A stretch of 64,000 nucleotides of DNA from Sanguinoderma infundibulare (GCA_032821775.1 JAVLRN010000002.1:3286001-3350000), one strand, 5' to 3'. Counted from the first letter of the stretch, positions 33,738 to 46,404 are shown. The notes: generated by a model not told the origin, from the sequence alone. Translations and numbers: made by a program.

Positions 33738-35109
33738 TCACCCAGCTCGCATCAAGGGTCCCACGAGGTCAGCGAAAAACGGCTCCCTGCCGAACCCTTG
33801 CCGTAAATCCGCCGCAATATTTTCCTCTTTGAGATCGAGCACTCTGCATGAAGGCCAGGATCAGTGTATTGCCAAATAATGGCAAGAAGGGAGGGTATAC
33901 GCACCGCCTCACTCGCACCTTTAAGATGCCGCGCTTGCAGAGTTTGGCAAGCTTCTTGCGAAAGGCTTCATCTACGACCGTATCCGCGAAGCTGCGCTGC
34001 TCTAGATCTGGCAGCGCCGACATCTCCTTCTTGATGTACACCTCTACACACTTGAGATGGGCGAAGTTGTCGTGTGCAAGAATCGGGTCGAGGAGTTCCA
34101 ACCCGTCGGTCTGGATATCGAGGAGGCTGTCCTCCGTACTCTCCGATTGAACTGTGATCACGAGTTCTTCAAGAGGGCAATCGAGGCTCATGATGATAGA
34201 AGCAAGACTTTGCCAATGGGAATCACTGGCGTCTCGGACTATCAGGATCTTCAGATGGGGAAGGTCTGACAATGAGACTTTATCTGTAGAGAAAATATTG
34301 AGAAATGTATTAAGTGTGGGATCTAAACGAGGGGGTGGGGGACAACTTTACTCACCGCCGGGTGAATCAAGGAAAAGGTCCATGGCCATGGTGCACCTCG
34401 GAATACCTTGACACACAACGTCGAAGCGTGGGGAGGACCGCAGCATTAAGTGGCGGATCGTATGTTCCGACGGTGTCTGGGCGATCCAGCGAAGAAAACG
34501 TATATAGTTCTCATCATCTGAATCCCACAGTATGCCGAGCATATCGAGCTTCGGGCGCGAGTATCGGAGGGCCGTGACAGGGAGTTCTCGGCTTCCACTT
34601 GACCAATAGACGTCGAAAAGGAGAAGGCTTTTGAGAGAAGGGAGAGCATGGATGACACGCCGCAACGACCCGAAGGATGGGAATTTGCAGTCTATAAGCG
34701 ATAATTGTCGGACAGAATGGAATTGCGATAAGGCCAAGTGCGCGCTGCGATGGATGATAGAACCCGTCCAGTCGATGTCTGAGAGATACAGCATCTCAAG
34801 GTGGGGTAAATGACCGGCAAGCTCGTGGAAAAACCTGTGGCCTCTCGTATCGGTAACATTCTCCTGGTCGAAATAAAGGAAACGTATCAACGCAAGCCAC
34901 GGCCTCATGTGCTCCTGACGGACGACTTGCTCGACGAATATATCGTATTCGTATGGGCCCTCGGCGGTGAAAGAGATGCTTTCGAAGAGCCACCTCCGGC
35001 TGGCGTCCACCCAATCACGACACACGAGTGCACATGCACACAGCGTGGGCGGATCTATGACAAAGGACAGGATGGCATCCACCAATTCAGGTGGAACGTA
35101 TAGGGTCAT
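33738..35109 (-). CDS. F-box protein with LRR-like C-terminal region (copy A)
   Basis: Predicted 412 residues, likely a substrate-recognition subunit of an SCF ubiquitin ligase. Exons: 35109-34356, 34283-33905, 33843-33738 (1239 nt). The F-box is at residues about 5-45: PPELVDAILSFVIDPPTLCA, LVCRDWVDASRRWLFESI. After it, irregular leucine-rich strands repeat (LPHLEMLYLSDIDW, VRQLSLIDCKFPSF, LPSLKSLLLFDVYW), as in agaricomycete F-box expansions. The start was placed at MTLYVPPELVD, where family members begin; an upstream in-frame Met would add 44 non-conserved residues. Domain order, intron positions and tail (DLRQGFGREPFFADLVG) match copy B at 52.2 kb, so the two are paralogues. The gene is convergent with STN1; only 67 bp separate the stop codons, so 3' UTRs probably overlap. 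Confidence 0.85.
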
Positions 35110-35701
35110 CTCTGGACAAGATGTCAGTAATCCGCATGCCTCGGAGTCCCGCCAACATTCGGGTGCAAAACATACTGTGAAAGAGGCCAATGTTTGTCGA
35201 GCAAACCGCGATGGGTCTCTGTGCTCGCTTCTGGTACGCACGCAGCACTAGCACTCCAAGTCAGCTAAAACAAGTCCCTTAAGAACAACCATAGGACCCA
35301 AGACTCACCCCAAGATGTCCGTAGTGAGTCGATGACTCTGACTCCGTCGTTTTGTATCGCGGTTGATGACAGCCTTGCGCTGGGGGCAGCGGGTGAGGTC
35401 GTGGAACGGGGCAGAGTGTGATCCTAGGATCGCAGCGCTTGACGTTTGATGACCTCGGAAGTTGACGGATCCAGGAATAGGTCTCAGCCTCGGACGCCCA
35501 TGAGTGCGTCTCACACCTTGGAACCCGCAGCGATGAGTGTGTTCGGCGTTCGTTTAAGTCGACACCTCTTGTAAGTTTTGTCGGACATAATAGCGGCCAC
35601 TGCGTTCGTACTATCTCGTCGACTTTTCAAAATGCAATTCTCCGTGAAAACATGACAAGTTATCCTTGCCGTCATCTCCATACTCATATATGCCCTGGCA
35701 C

Positions 35702-38700
35702 TCAAGACCGGGGGGACCAACTCGGATTGTTCGTCGCGATCGGTCCAACACCACCCTCAACCATGCTATCCAGTTCCAGATGTAGCGTGGGGTGTACCGC
35801 CACGTCCTGCAGCACCCAAAGGGCGACCGCGACCGTACTGTTGTGTGCGTCCCTGTCAGCCCAGCAATTTCGCCTGAAAAGCACTCACTTGTTCCCGTTA
35901 TAATCCAAAATCCCCGGCGGGACCGGGAAGCGCGTCTGCGGCCCATAGTCCGCCGCGCGCTTCCCAAACTTCCACCCGTTCACGAACAGCAGCGCGCGAT
36001 ACGGCACCCGCTCCTCTTCGATGTTGAACTGGAAGCTCATCGCGGCGTCGACCCCGCTCGGAACGTAGAGCGCGAACGTCGCCAAGAAAAACCCGACGCC
36101 CGCCTTGCCGTCGGGCAGGCCGTCGGAAAGCGCACGCGGCGTCCAGTCGGAGGAGATGGGGAAGGATGGGAGATGCCAGCCCTGGCGCTCGCCGTAGAGG
36201 CCGCCTTCGTTGAGGACACCGCGAACTCTGTCGGGGAAGCTGGGATATGAAAGTGTTAGGGCGCAAGATGAGTGGAAAGTGGACGAAAGGTGCTTCCGGA
36301 CCTTTGGTAGCCTCCGAGCTTCCCCTGGACCTTCCAAGTCGAGAATTCGCCGACGCCTCCGATGAGCTCGAACCCACGGATACCACGATCAGATTTCTCT
36401 GCAAAGCCGCAACGTCCTCAGTGATATGCCACTCTATCCATATCAGAAACTTACGGTTCGTGCCTTCATCGTTCCCCATGTGATCTTGAAGGACCGTCAC
36501 GACGTTGTCCTGCCCAGCGATAACCGAGCCGTTTGGAAAGGCGAAGAGGGCGTTTGCATCACCCGCTGCGATATTCGCGGTCACAGAGTCGATGAAGACA
36601 TCGTTAATCCATACAGACGCAGCGAACGCTATAGAAAAGGAGATCCAGCCAACATCAAGAAGAAGGATGCGCCTAATGCAAATTGGCGACCTACCCGTTC
36701 CGCCGTTGATGCTGAGATTCGTTGCAGTCTCTGTGCCGGTGGCGTTGAAATGCCCGCGCCAGAGGATGTTGTTCTCGCAGCTGCAAATAACACATCTTAG
36801 TATCAAGTATGCCTGGAGAGGGCTTCATACTCACAAACCATAGTCACATCCTGCAGGATACAATCAATATACGTGTCGCAGTCGAAATTGAAGCGCAGAA
36901 CATACCGTACAAAACTCTCCCATCTCCAAAGAGCATCTCCAACGTAATATTGGTCGACGTATGGTCCCCAACGATCCAGTCGGAATCGTCGAACTCGGCC
37001 TTGATCTCCGGCAGGCTGTCCGCATACCTCCACCCACCCAGCTTCGGCAACTCCACGGTCTTCACGACCCTGCTCTGTGTCAACGTACCCCTCAACACGC
37101 CGCTCCCCTCGTTCTCCACCTCCACGCGTACCCCGTTCCACGTCACAGTGCTGACCGACGTCGGGCCGATGACAGTAAGTGGCACGCTCGCGTTCAAGTC
37201 CCCACGCAACGCGAGCGTGCCCCTCTCGATCGAGGCGTTGCGCACGAGGTACGGTCCGCCGACCAACACCGTTGTGTTCGTCCCGAACTGCCAGAACGTC
37301 TCCAGTCCCGGGACAGTGCTCGCGTCTTCGTCCCGCACAGCGGGCGCCCAGAACGTCGCGGCAGTCGCCGGGTCCGCGAACAGCACGAGCTGCTCGTCCG
37401 AGTCCCACAGAACGACCACACCCTTGGCAAACCCTGCACGGACCGTCACCGTCGTCGCGTCGGGGGACACCTGCGACGTGATATACGAGACGTGCGCGTC
37501 TGCCGCGCGCTTCCCGTCCCGCCCGCTGAGCACGAGCGAAGCCTCGTGCGACTGCGCGAGGTCCCCAGTGAGGAAGAGGATGTCGCGCGCGCCGATGGTC
37601 CCCGCAAAGAACACCGCGGCGGTCGTGTGCAGCACGGTCCCGTTCTTGCCGAAGGTATAGTCGGTGATGATGACCTTGCTCTCGCGACCGTCGAGCACGA
37701 TTGCGTCGAACGTCTGCGGGAGGTCGAGCGTTGTCCCCCCGGCGGAAGGCAGCGTGGCGCGGAACGCGATGCGAGAGTATGCGCTCGAGTTGTCGTGGCG
37801 CGCGATGAGGAAGGCCGTGCCGGAGTCCGGGTTGCGTAGGTAGGTGGCGAAGGTGCTGTTACCCGTAATCGTGACGCCAGGGATGGTCGAGCCGTTGAGG
37901 GTGTCGCCGACCCAGTCGGTTTTGCGAAACTGGGGAGAGGAGCGAAGGAAGAGCGCTTGGCGCTTCATCTCGTCGTACTTCTCCCAGAGGACACGGGTCT
38001 CTTTGATAGCGGCGCCGTGGTCGTAGCTAGTGTATGCGCCAGGGTAACTGATTCCGCCCCAGTTCGTGCCACTGACAATGAGATGGAGAGATCGAGTCAG
38101 TGGGACGTGGCAGATGAAGAAGCAAAGGTGTATACCCGTAGAACATGTACACAGAGTGCATCTTGACGTTGGCCGCCCAGTTGTTCTTATAGAAGACGTT
38201 CTCAAAGTCGGGCCCGAGGCGCGCGCGGCAGGCGTCATATCCAGGGCCGCCCCAGTAGTCTACAGATCCACCTGAAGGGTACATACGTTATAGAACCCTC
38301 TAATAAACAAGCAGGATGGAACACTGGACGAACCTTGGAACTCGGGCATGTAGAATGGGCGTGTGGGATCGTTGGTGGTATGGTACGTATGAAAGTTAGT
38401 TGGGATAGGATTCCACACAGAGCCGTTGGTGCAGTTGTATCCATTCGGGTAGTAGTCCTGCGAAAGCAAGATAAACTTGCGCACCACCCGATGTCTGGGT
38501 GAACACTTACCAAGCCATAGATGTCTGGAGCACCCGTGCCGTTGATAAAGTTCAGCCCTTCTGCGAGGTCGTTATATGTCCTGCGCATATCACACTGAAC
38601 AAAGGCAATGTGCTAGGATTGGGTGAACTCACAGAGGAACCACGACTCCGTTGGACCGGTACTGTTCCTCAAGGTCGGCGAAGTACTCCGCATTAAGCTC

Positions 38701-39673
38701 GGGTGTTTGAGAATACTCGTTGTCTGTTGATGAGTCAATTCGTGAGCCACTTCCACTTCGCAACCGACACTGAACGCACCGATTTGAACCACTGTTTTGA
38801 GCACGCGTTCCGTTTCAGACGCGTAAGTTAACACAAAATCCGGAAAGCTCACACAGAATAGGACCGCCCTCTGTCACTTGGTTCGGTTTGACAAAATCGA
38901 TGATTTGGGCAGCATACGGCTGGTACGCGCGGTTCCAGGAGCTGGTGTTGACCCGGACATCGCCTTCGACCAAGCTGGTAGACCAAAGCGCTAGACCTCC
39001 TGCGGTGGTCTCTGCGTTGATCTGTAGGACACGTTAGGCCCGGTAGGTAACGGTGAAAAAGTTTGTGAAGACACACATAAGGACCGGGCCGTAGAATGAC
39101 GAAAATACCAGCAAGCTTGGCAGCATCAGAGATGGGCTGGAGAGCCCTCCAGTCGTCGAAGTCGAAGACACCGGGAGCCGGGTTAGTCAAGCCCCCTACG
39201 CATGATCAGGACCCTCGTCTTTCCAACGATCAACGAGAGCTCCTACAGTGGATATAAATGCTGTGAGTTGTTTATCAGCGCACATAGCCTGGCTTGATCT
39301 GCGAACGGACACGTACCTGACTCCGTTGAGACCTGCAGCGACCATCTTCTGGAATATGTCGAGCCATAAATCAGGTACGGGGAGGCGGAAAGTGTGGAAT
39401 TCCCCTGAACTGCGAGTGATCAGCTGTTAGCCTCCACGATACTGTTAGAACAAATCAATGGCACTGCACGCACTAGACGAACATACGCTGATCATGGAGG
39501 AACAGCGTGTAGTTGTCCCATTGAACGACGTCAGTGAGACCGTTCGACTTCCTTGGCGACTCAGCGATCAGCGACACGGACTGCGTCCGTACAGCACCTG
39601 GACTCGTCAGCAGCACGAAGGACAGGGCCCCTAGGGCGGAGCACACCCAGTGAGTATACCGGCCCAGCAGCAT
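35702..39673 (-). CDS. Secreted GH35 beta-galactosidase
   Basis: Hydrolyses terminal beta-D-galactosyl residues of lactose or plant-wall galactans outside the cell. Predicted 1020 residues, 17 exons: 39673-39479, 39423-39317, 39260-39247, 39195-39077, 39021-38853, 38791-38780, 38723-38633, 38580-38511, 38457-38334, 38271-38136, 38071-36906, 36850-36835, 36780-36695, 36628-36455, 36398-36302, 36239-35889, 35837-35702 (3063 nt). A signal peptide is visible ([19 protein letters not shown]). Galactose-binding INAETTAGG is at about 146-154; the acid/base Glu208 lies in VQIDNEYSQ; the nucleophile Glu298 lies in [23 protein letters not shown] follows. The C-terminal jelly-roll domains include [15 protein letters not shown] and [13 protein letters not shown]. 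Length equals the fungal LacA type. The first intron is the least certain: the chosen junction (39478-39424) inserts a few unusual residues before [15 protein letters not shown]. Three microexons (14, 12, 16 nt) are listed separately. Confidence 0.94.
36835..36850 (-). other. 16-nt microexon of the GH35 gene
   Basis: Coding strand GATGTGACTATGGTTT, between introns of 55 and 54 nt. It restores [19 protein letters not shown]. Skipping would shift the frame. Confidence 0.82.
38780..38791 (-). other. 12-nt microexon of the GH35 gene
   Basis: Coding strand TGGTTCAAATCG, between introns of 61 and 56 nt. It supplies Leu-Val-Gln-Ile and the first base of Asp in GGPILLVQIDNEYSQ, the GH35 signature just before the acid/base Glu. 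Skipping keeps the frame but destroys the active-site strand. Confidence 0.88.
39247..39260 (-). other. 14-nt microexon of the GH35 gene
   Basis: Coding strand CATTTATATCCACT, between introns of 56 and 51 nt. It completes the conserved block NGVSIYIHWGLTNP. Skipping would shift the frame. Confidence 0.85.
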
Positions 39674-39720
39674 CGTGATGCCAGAAGTGCGCTCACCTTG
39701 GCTCCTGCTCAAATGTCCTC

Positions 39721-39727
39721 TTATATT
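39721..39727 (-). promoter_or_regulatory. AT-rich TATA-like element of the GH35 gene
   Basis: The minus strand reads AATATAA about 50 bp upstream of the start codon. It is close for a TATA box but is the only such element nearby. Confidence 0.3.
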
Positions 39728-40733
39728 GAGCTCCTTATGAGCAAACGTAATTGCATCACTTCTCATCTGGCGTTCCCTGAGAACCGATGACCATGGGTGC
39801 AGCAGACCGCACACTGTATGAGTGGAGCTCGTCGAGACCTGGAACGAGGAAGAACCGAAGGCCGAGTGAGTCAGGTCGGCCCGCCGTCCGTGTCAGTCAC
39901 GACCAATGACTGTCCTTTCCGCGGTGGATGGGCCTCGAGCGGCGTTCCTACTTCCAAGAAGTTTGGGATGGGCTTCGCTTCGACAATGAGCAGGTCACGC
40001 TACCCAACTGGAAGGAATAGAAAAATACGGTTCATTAGGAAACCAGAGCGCGGAGCGGGTGGCGTAGTAAGCGCGACTCTCCTGATCCAATAAACAGCCT
40101 CTCCCACCCGCATCTCAAACCTAGCCTAGCGACTGAGCCTTAAGACCAGAACTCACCCTTCAGAATAGCGATCACAAGAACTCTTGTCTAGGTTGGCCGC
40201 ATTATCGCCCCTAGCCTTGCTCGGTCATAACTTGACAGTGCTTTGGGCTAACGGTGGAAACATCAGGTGCGTTAAACCACACACATAAATCCGACTCGTG
40301 GTTGCTAACTTGCCTCGTAAGTTAGACCATGCTAAGAATGACGTCGCCATTTAGAGCATCGCTCGACCGAGCCCTACTCAGCCCGTCATGTCTACGTTCT
40401 GGCCCGCTCCTGACTCTGAGGACTGTCTCAGGTTCGAATTGCCGGACACTCTCCAATTCCGCGGTGGTGGGTAGTAGATGTAGCTGATGAGGATGGCCAA
40501 GATAGGGAATGGAAGCGCCGGGAGTTGTTTTGGGGTGTTGTGCAAAGGCTTGGACGGGTGCCGAAAGGGGAAGACGGGGCGAGTGGGATGTCCAAGTCGG
40601 GTCTGCTCTCCACCGTCTCCACTCCGCAAGAGCGTACCGGCCCTCTTGTCTGCTTGTCTCCCCGGCTGGCAACCCATACCTCCACTGGGCTATCCTGGCG
40701 AACAGCTCCGCCACACATCACTAGGCAGGCACT
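39728..40733. other. Divergent spacer, GH35 and SEC2 promoters
   Basis: About 1 kb between two start codons on opposite strands. Both promoters must lie here. I see no further gene; the overlapping frames near 40320-40720 end inside or just before the SEC2 start and lack motifs. Confidence 0.55.
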
Positions 40734-43700
40734 ATGACACACGCACAAAAGCCCTCCATCGACAGCGAGATGCACGAGCTCAACGCCGAAGCTGACTTCC
40801 TCGACCAGAAGACCACCGTTGGGACCGCCGGTGCCAACGGCGAGGACACCAAGCTCCAGGCTCACCAGTCCGATCCCGACGCACAAGCCATGGTCATCGA
40901 CTCGCTCCGCAGCCAGGTCCAGGACCTCTTCGCTCAGGTCTCCCAGCTCAACAACAAACTCGTCCGCTCTTACGACCGCGTCTCTGACCTCGAGGACGAG
41001 CTCCATGTCACCTCATCAAATCTGCGCCAGTCCACCCTCAAGGTCGGCCAGCTCGAGCTCGAACGAACCCAGCACCTCTCCGCCCTCAGCACCGGCCTCC
41101 TCGTCGAGAAGTCCCACGTCACGGCAGAGCTCACGCGTCTCATGGAGAAAGCAACCGAGGAGGCGGCACGCCGTGGCCAGGCCGAGACCGCTCGGGCCGA
41201 GATTGAGAAGGACTTGGACGACCTCAGCGCAGGCTTGTTCGACCAGGCGAACCGCATGGTCGCTGAGGCACGTATCGCCGAGGCCAGGAGCGCGCGCAAG
41301 GTCGAGGAGACAGAGGCCGCCCTCCGGAGTGCGGAGGAGGTCGTCAGTGCCCTCCAGGCCCAGATGCAGACCCTGCAGTCCCAGCAGGAGCAGGCCGACA
41401 GACGAGTTGAAGAGATGAGGGTGCGCATGGGCAAAGGCAAGTGGGTCGATCACGGGCTGGTGGACGCTTCCTCCACTCAGCGACGGCTTTTCGCGTCCCA
41501 CGTCCCCTACCACGAGTTCCTCATCTTCGTGTCCCACCTTCGGGCCATTCGTCCCGCGTCGCCGCAGCCACCTCCCATGTCTACCCTTACACCATTACCG
41601 TTCTTAGCACGGTTGATTGCTGAGGATTCGTGCGTAACCCTCCTTCTATCCGGACTGTCCAAATATTCATCGTTCCGCATAGTGACCCCACGGTCCGCTT
41701 AGACCTCGCCCCCTCGCTCAACTGGCTGTCAAGACGCTCCGTCATCGGAGCCATCCACACTGGCCAACTAACGATAGAACCAATGCAATTCGCAACACTT
41801 CTGGAGGAGCTGGCTCCCCCGAATATACCCGCTAGCTCCCATCATACCCACATCGTCTGCGCCCTCTGCGGAATGTCCATATACTCCTCAGCCGGCGATG
41901 CCTCACCTACTACCCCCACTACCCCCGTCCCCTCGCGATCCGGATCGCAAAGCGCGTCCTGGTCGACGACCTTGTTCAAGAACGTGCGTTCTAGCGACCC
42001 GCATCACCGACATACCGCCTCCTTCGGCTCAACGCCTCCAGCACCCCCCGCGCAGGTGTACATTTTCCGTCTCGATTCGACCTCGTCAGGTCTCCCCGTC
42101 TCCCTCCCACAGTCCGGCTCTCCTGCGCGCCCGTCTATTTACCCTCTCTGCACTACTGGCTGGTGCCTTGCGCGACTACGCACGACGTGCTCTATGTGGG
42201 CTTTCGTCCGCACTAGCGTCGTGGAGAAAATCTGGGAGGAACCTCCGCTGACCCCGCAGGCGACGAACGGTCTCCCGAAGCCGGGCGTAAATGGCATCGA
42301 TAGCAACCACGATAGCAAGGTCACACCCGTGGAGACCCCGCCTCGCCGGCCGAGGATGGGTTCGGCTCTCGGTTCTCTCTGGGGATCAATGCAGCGCAGC
42401 TTGAGCGGGACGTCTGGCCCCACCAAATCGCCGGACGGCCCCAACTCCAAGGTGCCGGAACCTGCAAAGGAGAAGCCGAAGCTCCCTCCCAGAGACCCGG
42501 CGAGGAAGACGCTCCCACCGCCCCCTCCGACGCATCCTTCTGTCCCGCATTCTCACTCGCCTGGGAACTCCATCTCGCAGGGCCCGGGGCGCCGTGTACC
42601 TCCCCCGTTGCAGGAGAAGGAGGAAGCGCCTACGGTTGCTCCTGCACACGCGGCCCCGCCGCCATTGCCGAAGAGGAACAGGGAGAGAACGATGACAACT
42701 GCCCCAGATCCCAATTCAGACGGCAAGCCCGCAGCGGACGGCGCTCCGCCTGAAGCCCCTGTTATTCAGCAACCGGAGACTCTGTCGGAGGAACCTGCTC
42801 CTCCAGCTGAGCAACCCGAGGCAACTGCGGAGGAGCCTGTTCAAGCAGAAGCGGAGGCCGACGCGGAGGACAACAAGGCTCCGCCAAAGCCTGCTCTAGC
42901 CATCCCTCAAGGCTCGATCTCCCAGAGCACGTCCATGGACTCCTTCAGCACGCCGACGGAGGAACTCCAGGTTGACACCGCCGTCCCAGAGGCGTCCGTC
43001 CCTCTCCCCCATTCCTCCGAGCCGTCTCCGAAGACCCCGACGAAAGAGCTGCATCCCGCACCCGCCGTCGAGGCCCCCGCAACGCCATCATTATCGGCTT
43101 CGAATAGCAGCCTCCCCGACGGGAAGCTTCAACCCCCGTCGAGGACCGGGTCGCCGGCGCCGCCTCCGCTCCCGCGTCGCGCTGCTGCGAGGGCACGGCC
43201 GTCGTCGACGTTCGTGCAGCAGGGCGGGGAGCAGCCGAAGCGCGATAGCGTTGACGTTCCTGCGGCGGCTGGGGCTGAACCCGCGCCCGCGACGGAGGCG
43301 TCTGCTGTCCCCGAGGAGCCTGCGCATACTGAGCAAAAGGCGGAGGAAGTGAAGGAGGCCCTTACCGAGTCTTCATCGGATCCAGCTGAACCTGTTGCGA
43401 TCGTTGATCCTGCTACCCCCGTAACGGCGGAACCGGAGTCGCTTCCTAGCTCTGGGGAACATACCGCCGCACCCACGCCCGAGCCTGAAGCCCGTGAGCA
43501 GCAGCTCGAGACCGTCATCGAGAGCAGCACGCCCGCCGAGGAGAAGGTGGTGCTGGTCAACGGCAACAGCCACGCTGACGCCGACGCCGCGTCCGCGCAT
43601 TCGCATTCCGAATCCGGGTCGGACGTCCCTCCGCCTACGTATGCTGCTGGGGAGGTCCGTGTGAACGGGCACGAGAAGCTGAAGGAGGCGGCGGCTTCGG

Positions 43701-43831
43701 TTGCGAGTGCGGAGGAGCCGGCAAGTGGGCTGTACGTCGGCGAGGGGACATGGGAGGAGCGCACGTACAAGGAGCTCGTCCGACTCCGGGAAGAGATGGT
43801 CTGGGCGCGTATCGGGGCTGTCGTGCACTAG
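40734..43831 (+). CDS. SEC2: Sec2-type guanine nucleotide exchange factor for Sec4/Rab8
   Basis: Activates the exocytic Rab GTPase (Sec4) on secretory vesicles, coupling Golgi exit to the exocyst. Predicted 1014 residues, exons 40734-41629 and 41683-43831 with a 53-nt intron. Residues about 55-235 form a long coiled coil (DSLRSQVQDLFAQVSQLNNK, then VSDLEDELHVTSSNLRQS), the Sec2p GEF domain. A conserved region follows around the splice junction: LPFLARLIAEDSDPTVRLDL, SLNWLSRRSVIGAIHTGQLT and HIVCALCGMSIYS, a zinc-ribbon-like pair of Cys. Then come CTTGWCLARLRTTCSMWAFV and VRTSVVEKIWEE. The C-terminal half is Pro/Ala/Glu-rich and disordered, with PPPLPKR-like possible SH3 ligands, and ends in a short conserved helix (YKELVRLREEMVWARIG). 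Fungal-tip growth makes this gene likely essential (inference). Confidence 0.88.
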
Positions 43832-44353
43832 CCGGGCCCGAACGTGTCGGTGTGCATGCTTGGAGTGGGGGCGGGCTTGTTATGTTCTACTTATCCATTG
43901 GTTATGTGGGCAATATGTTATCTATGCGTGGTCGTCGTGAGGTTGTTGGTCGATATGGTTTATCGTAGTTCTTGTTGTAGTCGACACTGCGTATAATCTA
44001 GATATTTTGGACTTTCTACTGCACCGTCATGGACGGTCACTGGTCCAAACTCGGCGACGACGAGTGCGCTTGCACCTCAAGAAATCAGGCGAGGGACTGT
44101 GGCCTCACCAGAAAGTTGAGCGATCGTAACGAACGAGCTGGGATGTCTCTATCAATAGTATCAGCAATGAAGACAAGAGTCCAGGTGGTACTTTATCTCC
44201 TCAGGCAAGGGGTAAAGTACGTTCACAACCGCCGCATTCTAGCTACACCATGACGATGCCAGAGAGATCCGGAGAACTACGATCGGCTGGGGTGTCCTTT
44301 CAGTTGTGTATTCTGTACGAAGGAGAGGAACAGCTCACCGCGACGGTCGCCGA
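43832..44353. other. Convergent intergenic spacer
   Basis: Between the SEC2 stop codon and the monooxygenase stop codon on the other strand; probably two 3' UTRs. No credible coding frame. Confidence 0.65.
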
Positions 44354-46277
44354 TTACATGACCAAGCACCACCTGCTCCCTCTCGCCTTCTCACCACGGC
44401 CGTTCTTCAAAACGCTCGCATACTGTCGTTCGACCTCGTCCCAGTGATCCTCCACCTTCCCTTCCCACTGCCAACGCCATAAATCCCGGATCCCTTCCTC
44501 CAGTTCACCAAGCTGCTTCTTCATGACCTCCATCCCCTCTTCTTCCGACGAGGCGGATATGGGGGAGCCGTCGTATAGTCCCGGGTAGTTGAACTCGTAC
44601 ATGAGCCCGGCCCTACCCGCGTCTCGGACGACTTTACGTGCGAATGGGAGCCGGACGTCTTGGTAGATGCTCAAGACGTCCGGGACACGAGACAGGGACG
44701 TTCGCGGATCGGCTAACCAGCGACCGAGGATGTATGCGTCCTGATAGCGTCATATGAATACACTCGGAATGTCTGATGATCCATGGATACGGATACGAAC
44801 CTCGATGGCTTGCCCGCCCCCAGCACCGAAATGTGTGGTCATAGCATGACACTAAATGGTGATCGTGAATCAATCGCTTGCAACCTATGAACGCGCATGC
44901 GGATGACTTACAGCGTCCCCGATGATTGCTACCCTGCCATGGACCGTGAAGGGTAGATCCTCGATCACATGGATGGCCCAAATCGTTGGTTTCACGACGC
45001 ACTACCTCGGAGCCATCAATCCAACCAATCCGACCAGGAAGGAGTATTCGGCCGTACCGAGAGCATCTGGTCGACTTCCGGTTCCCATCCCGAGTACGTG
45101 GACAGGACGTCTTCCTTCTTGGCGTCGATGACCCATTTGTGTGGGTACGTAGTGCCTTCAGCATTGGGTATAGTCACAAAGGCGACCAAGTTCAGATATT
45201 TGCCGTGCGAGATCGGGTACGTGATGATATGCTTGGAGGGGCCTCGTTCAATGCGTTCAGTTGCGACAAACGGCCGTATCGTTGACACACCTTGGCCTTG
45301 CCCGAATACTAGGAAACGTTATTTCTTTTACACTCTAAGAAGAGCTTAAGGACGGGAAGCACTTACACTCAGAGGAGACACGCACTCCAACGCTCTGTGC
45401 TTCGGATTGAGCTCCCTCAGCTTCTCCGCAGGGATCAAGTACCGATACGCGATCGTCCCCGTCCACTTCGGCGTCGCCTTCCTGCACCGCTCACACGCCT
45501 CCCGGCTCACGTTCGTCTTCTTCGCACACTCCGCCTGGTGTGCATAGTCGTACATCGCCGCCCTTATCTTGGACTTGATCCCGTCCGCGCCGACGATGAC
45601 GTCTGCGGTCGCCTTCGTGCCGTCGGCAAAGTGCAAGGTGTAGGACGTCCCAGAATCGGTGTACTTCACGAGCCGTTTTGACGTGTGGATCGAACAGCTG
45701 GCCGGGAGGTTTCGAACGAGGACCTCTACCATCTCCGCGCGGTGCATGGTCGTCGAGCCACCTGCCCGGTGCACGGTCAGCTCTCGTTGGCGTCGAGACC
45801 AAGCGTTGCATACATACTGGGTACCATGACCTTTCCAAACTCGTAGCCCTCGCGAGGCCAGTCCGACTTGCGAAAGACGAATCCAGTATCTACAGACACA
45901 AGCCGTCAGTAAAAACAGCAAACTCACCGCTGCATGTCCTCACCCAGCTTGCCCTCTTCGCCAGCTGTCTTGACAGCCTCACTTGCGAGCTCCTCATACA
46001 GACCCAGGGCCCGCATGACGGCCCACGTCCGCGGCCATACCGAAATCCCGGCCCCAACGGTGGTGATCTGCGGGCCCGACTCGTACAGGTCGATCTGGAT
46101 GGGCGAGCTGGCCTGCTCGAAGCGGCCCAGGGTGACCGCGAGTGTCAGGCCACCAATACCCCCACCACTAGCTCGGCAAGGCAAAGTCAGACAACAAATC
46201 GCACAACGAACAGATACGACGACGCACACGATCGCAAGCCTGAACCGCGGCTTCACAGCAGAGGATCCGTCAGGCAT
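44354..46277 (-). CDS. FAD-dependent monooxygenase, salicylate-hydroxylase-like
   Basis: Flavoprotein aromatic hydroxylase that would use NAD(P)H and O2; the substrate is unknown. Predicted 505 residues. Exons: 46277-46228, 46167-45944, 45889-45818, 45761-45369, 45308-45058, 45001-44912, 44851-44801, 44740-44354 (1518 nt). Motifs: the FAD Rossmann fingerprint LAIVGGGIGGL (GGGIGG about 18-23), the DG motif VIVGADGIKSKIR, and the second FAD motif VAIIGDACHAMTTHFGAGGG with the canonical GD. An Arg/Tyr-containing segment TIAYRYLIPAEKL falls in the substrate-domain position. Junctions of exons 2-3 (donor gtgagg at 45943) and 4-5 (donor gtgtaa) were chosen because only these keep the conserved frame; better-looking donors nearby (gtgagt, gtaagt) do not. 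Such genes serve lignin-aromatic catabolism or secondary metabolism; no neighbour indicates which. Confidence 0.88.
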
Positions 46278-46404
46278 GGTCTACCCAGGGAAGAAAGACA
46301 CTCTGTGGAGTGTGCAAAACCGAGCTTCCCGCCCGGCCCCCGTTATATCCTCGTTCGTTATCCCTCCCCTTCTCGAGCATCCGCGTATCCCCGCGTCCAC
46401 ATGA

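Noticed and set aside
36961..37839. 292-codon plus-strand open frame and a second one at 36809-37660
   Set aside because: Antisense shadows of the long GH35 exon, rich in Arg and Pro, with no start or splice context.
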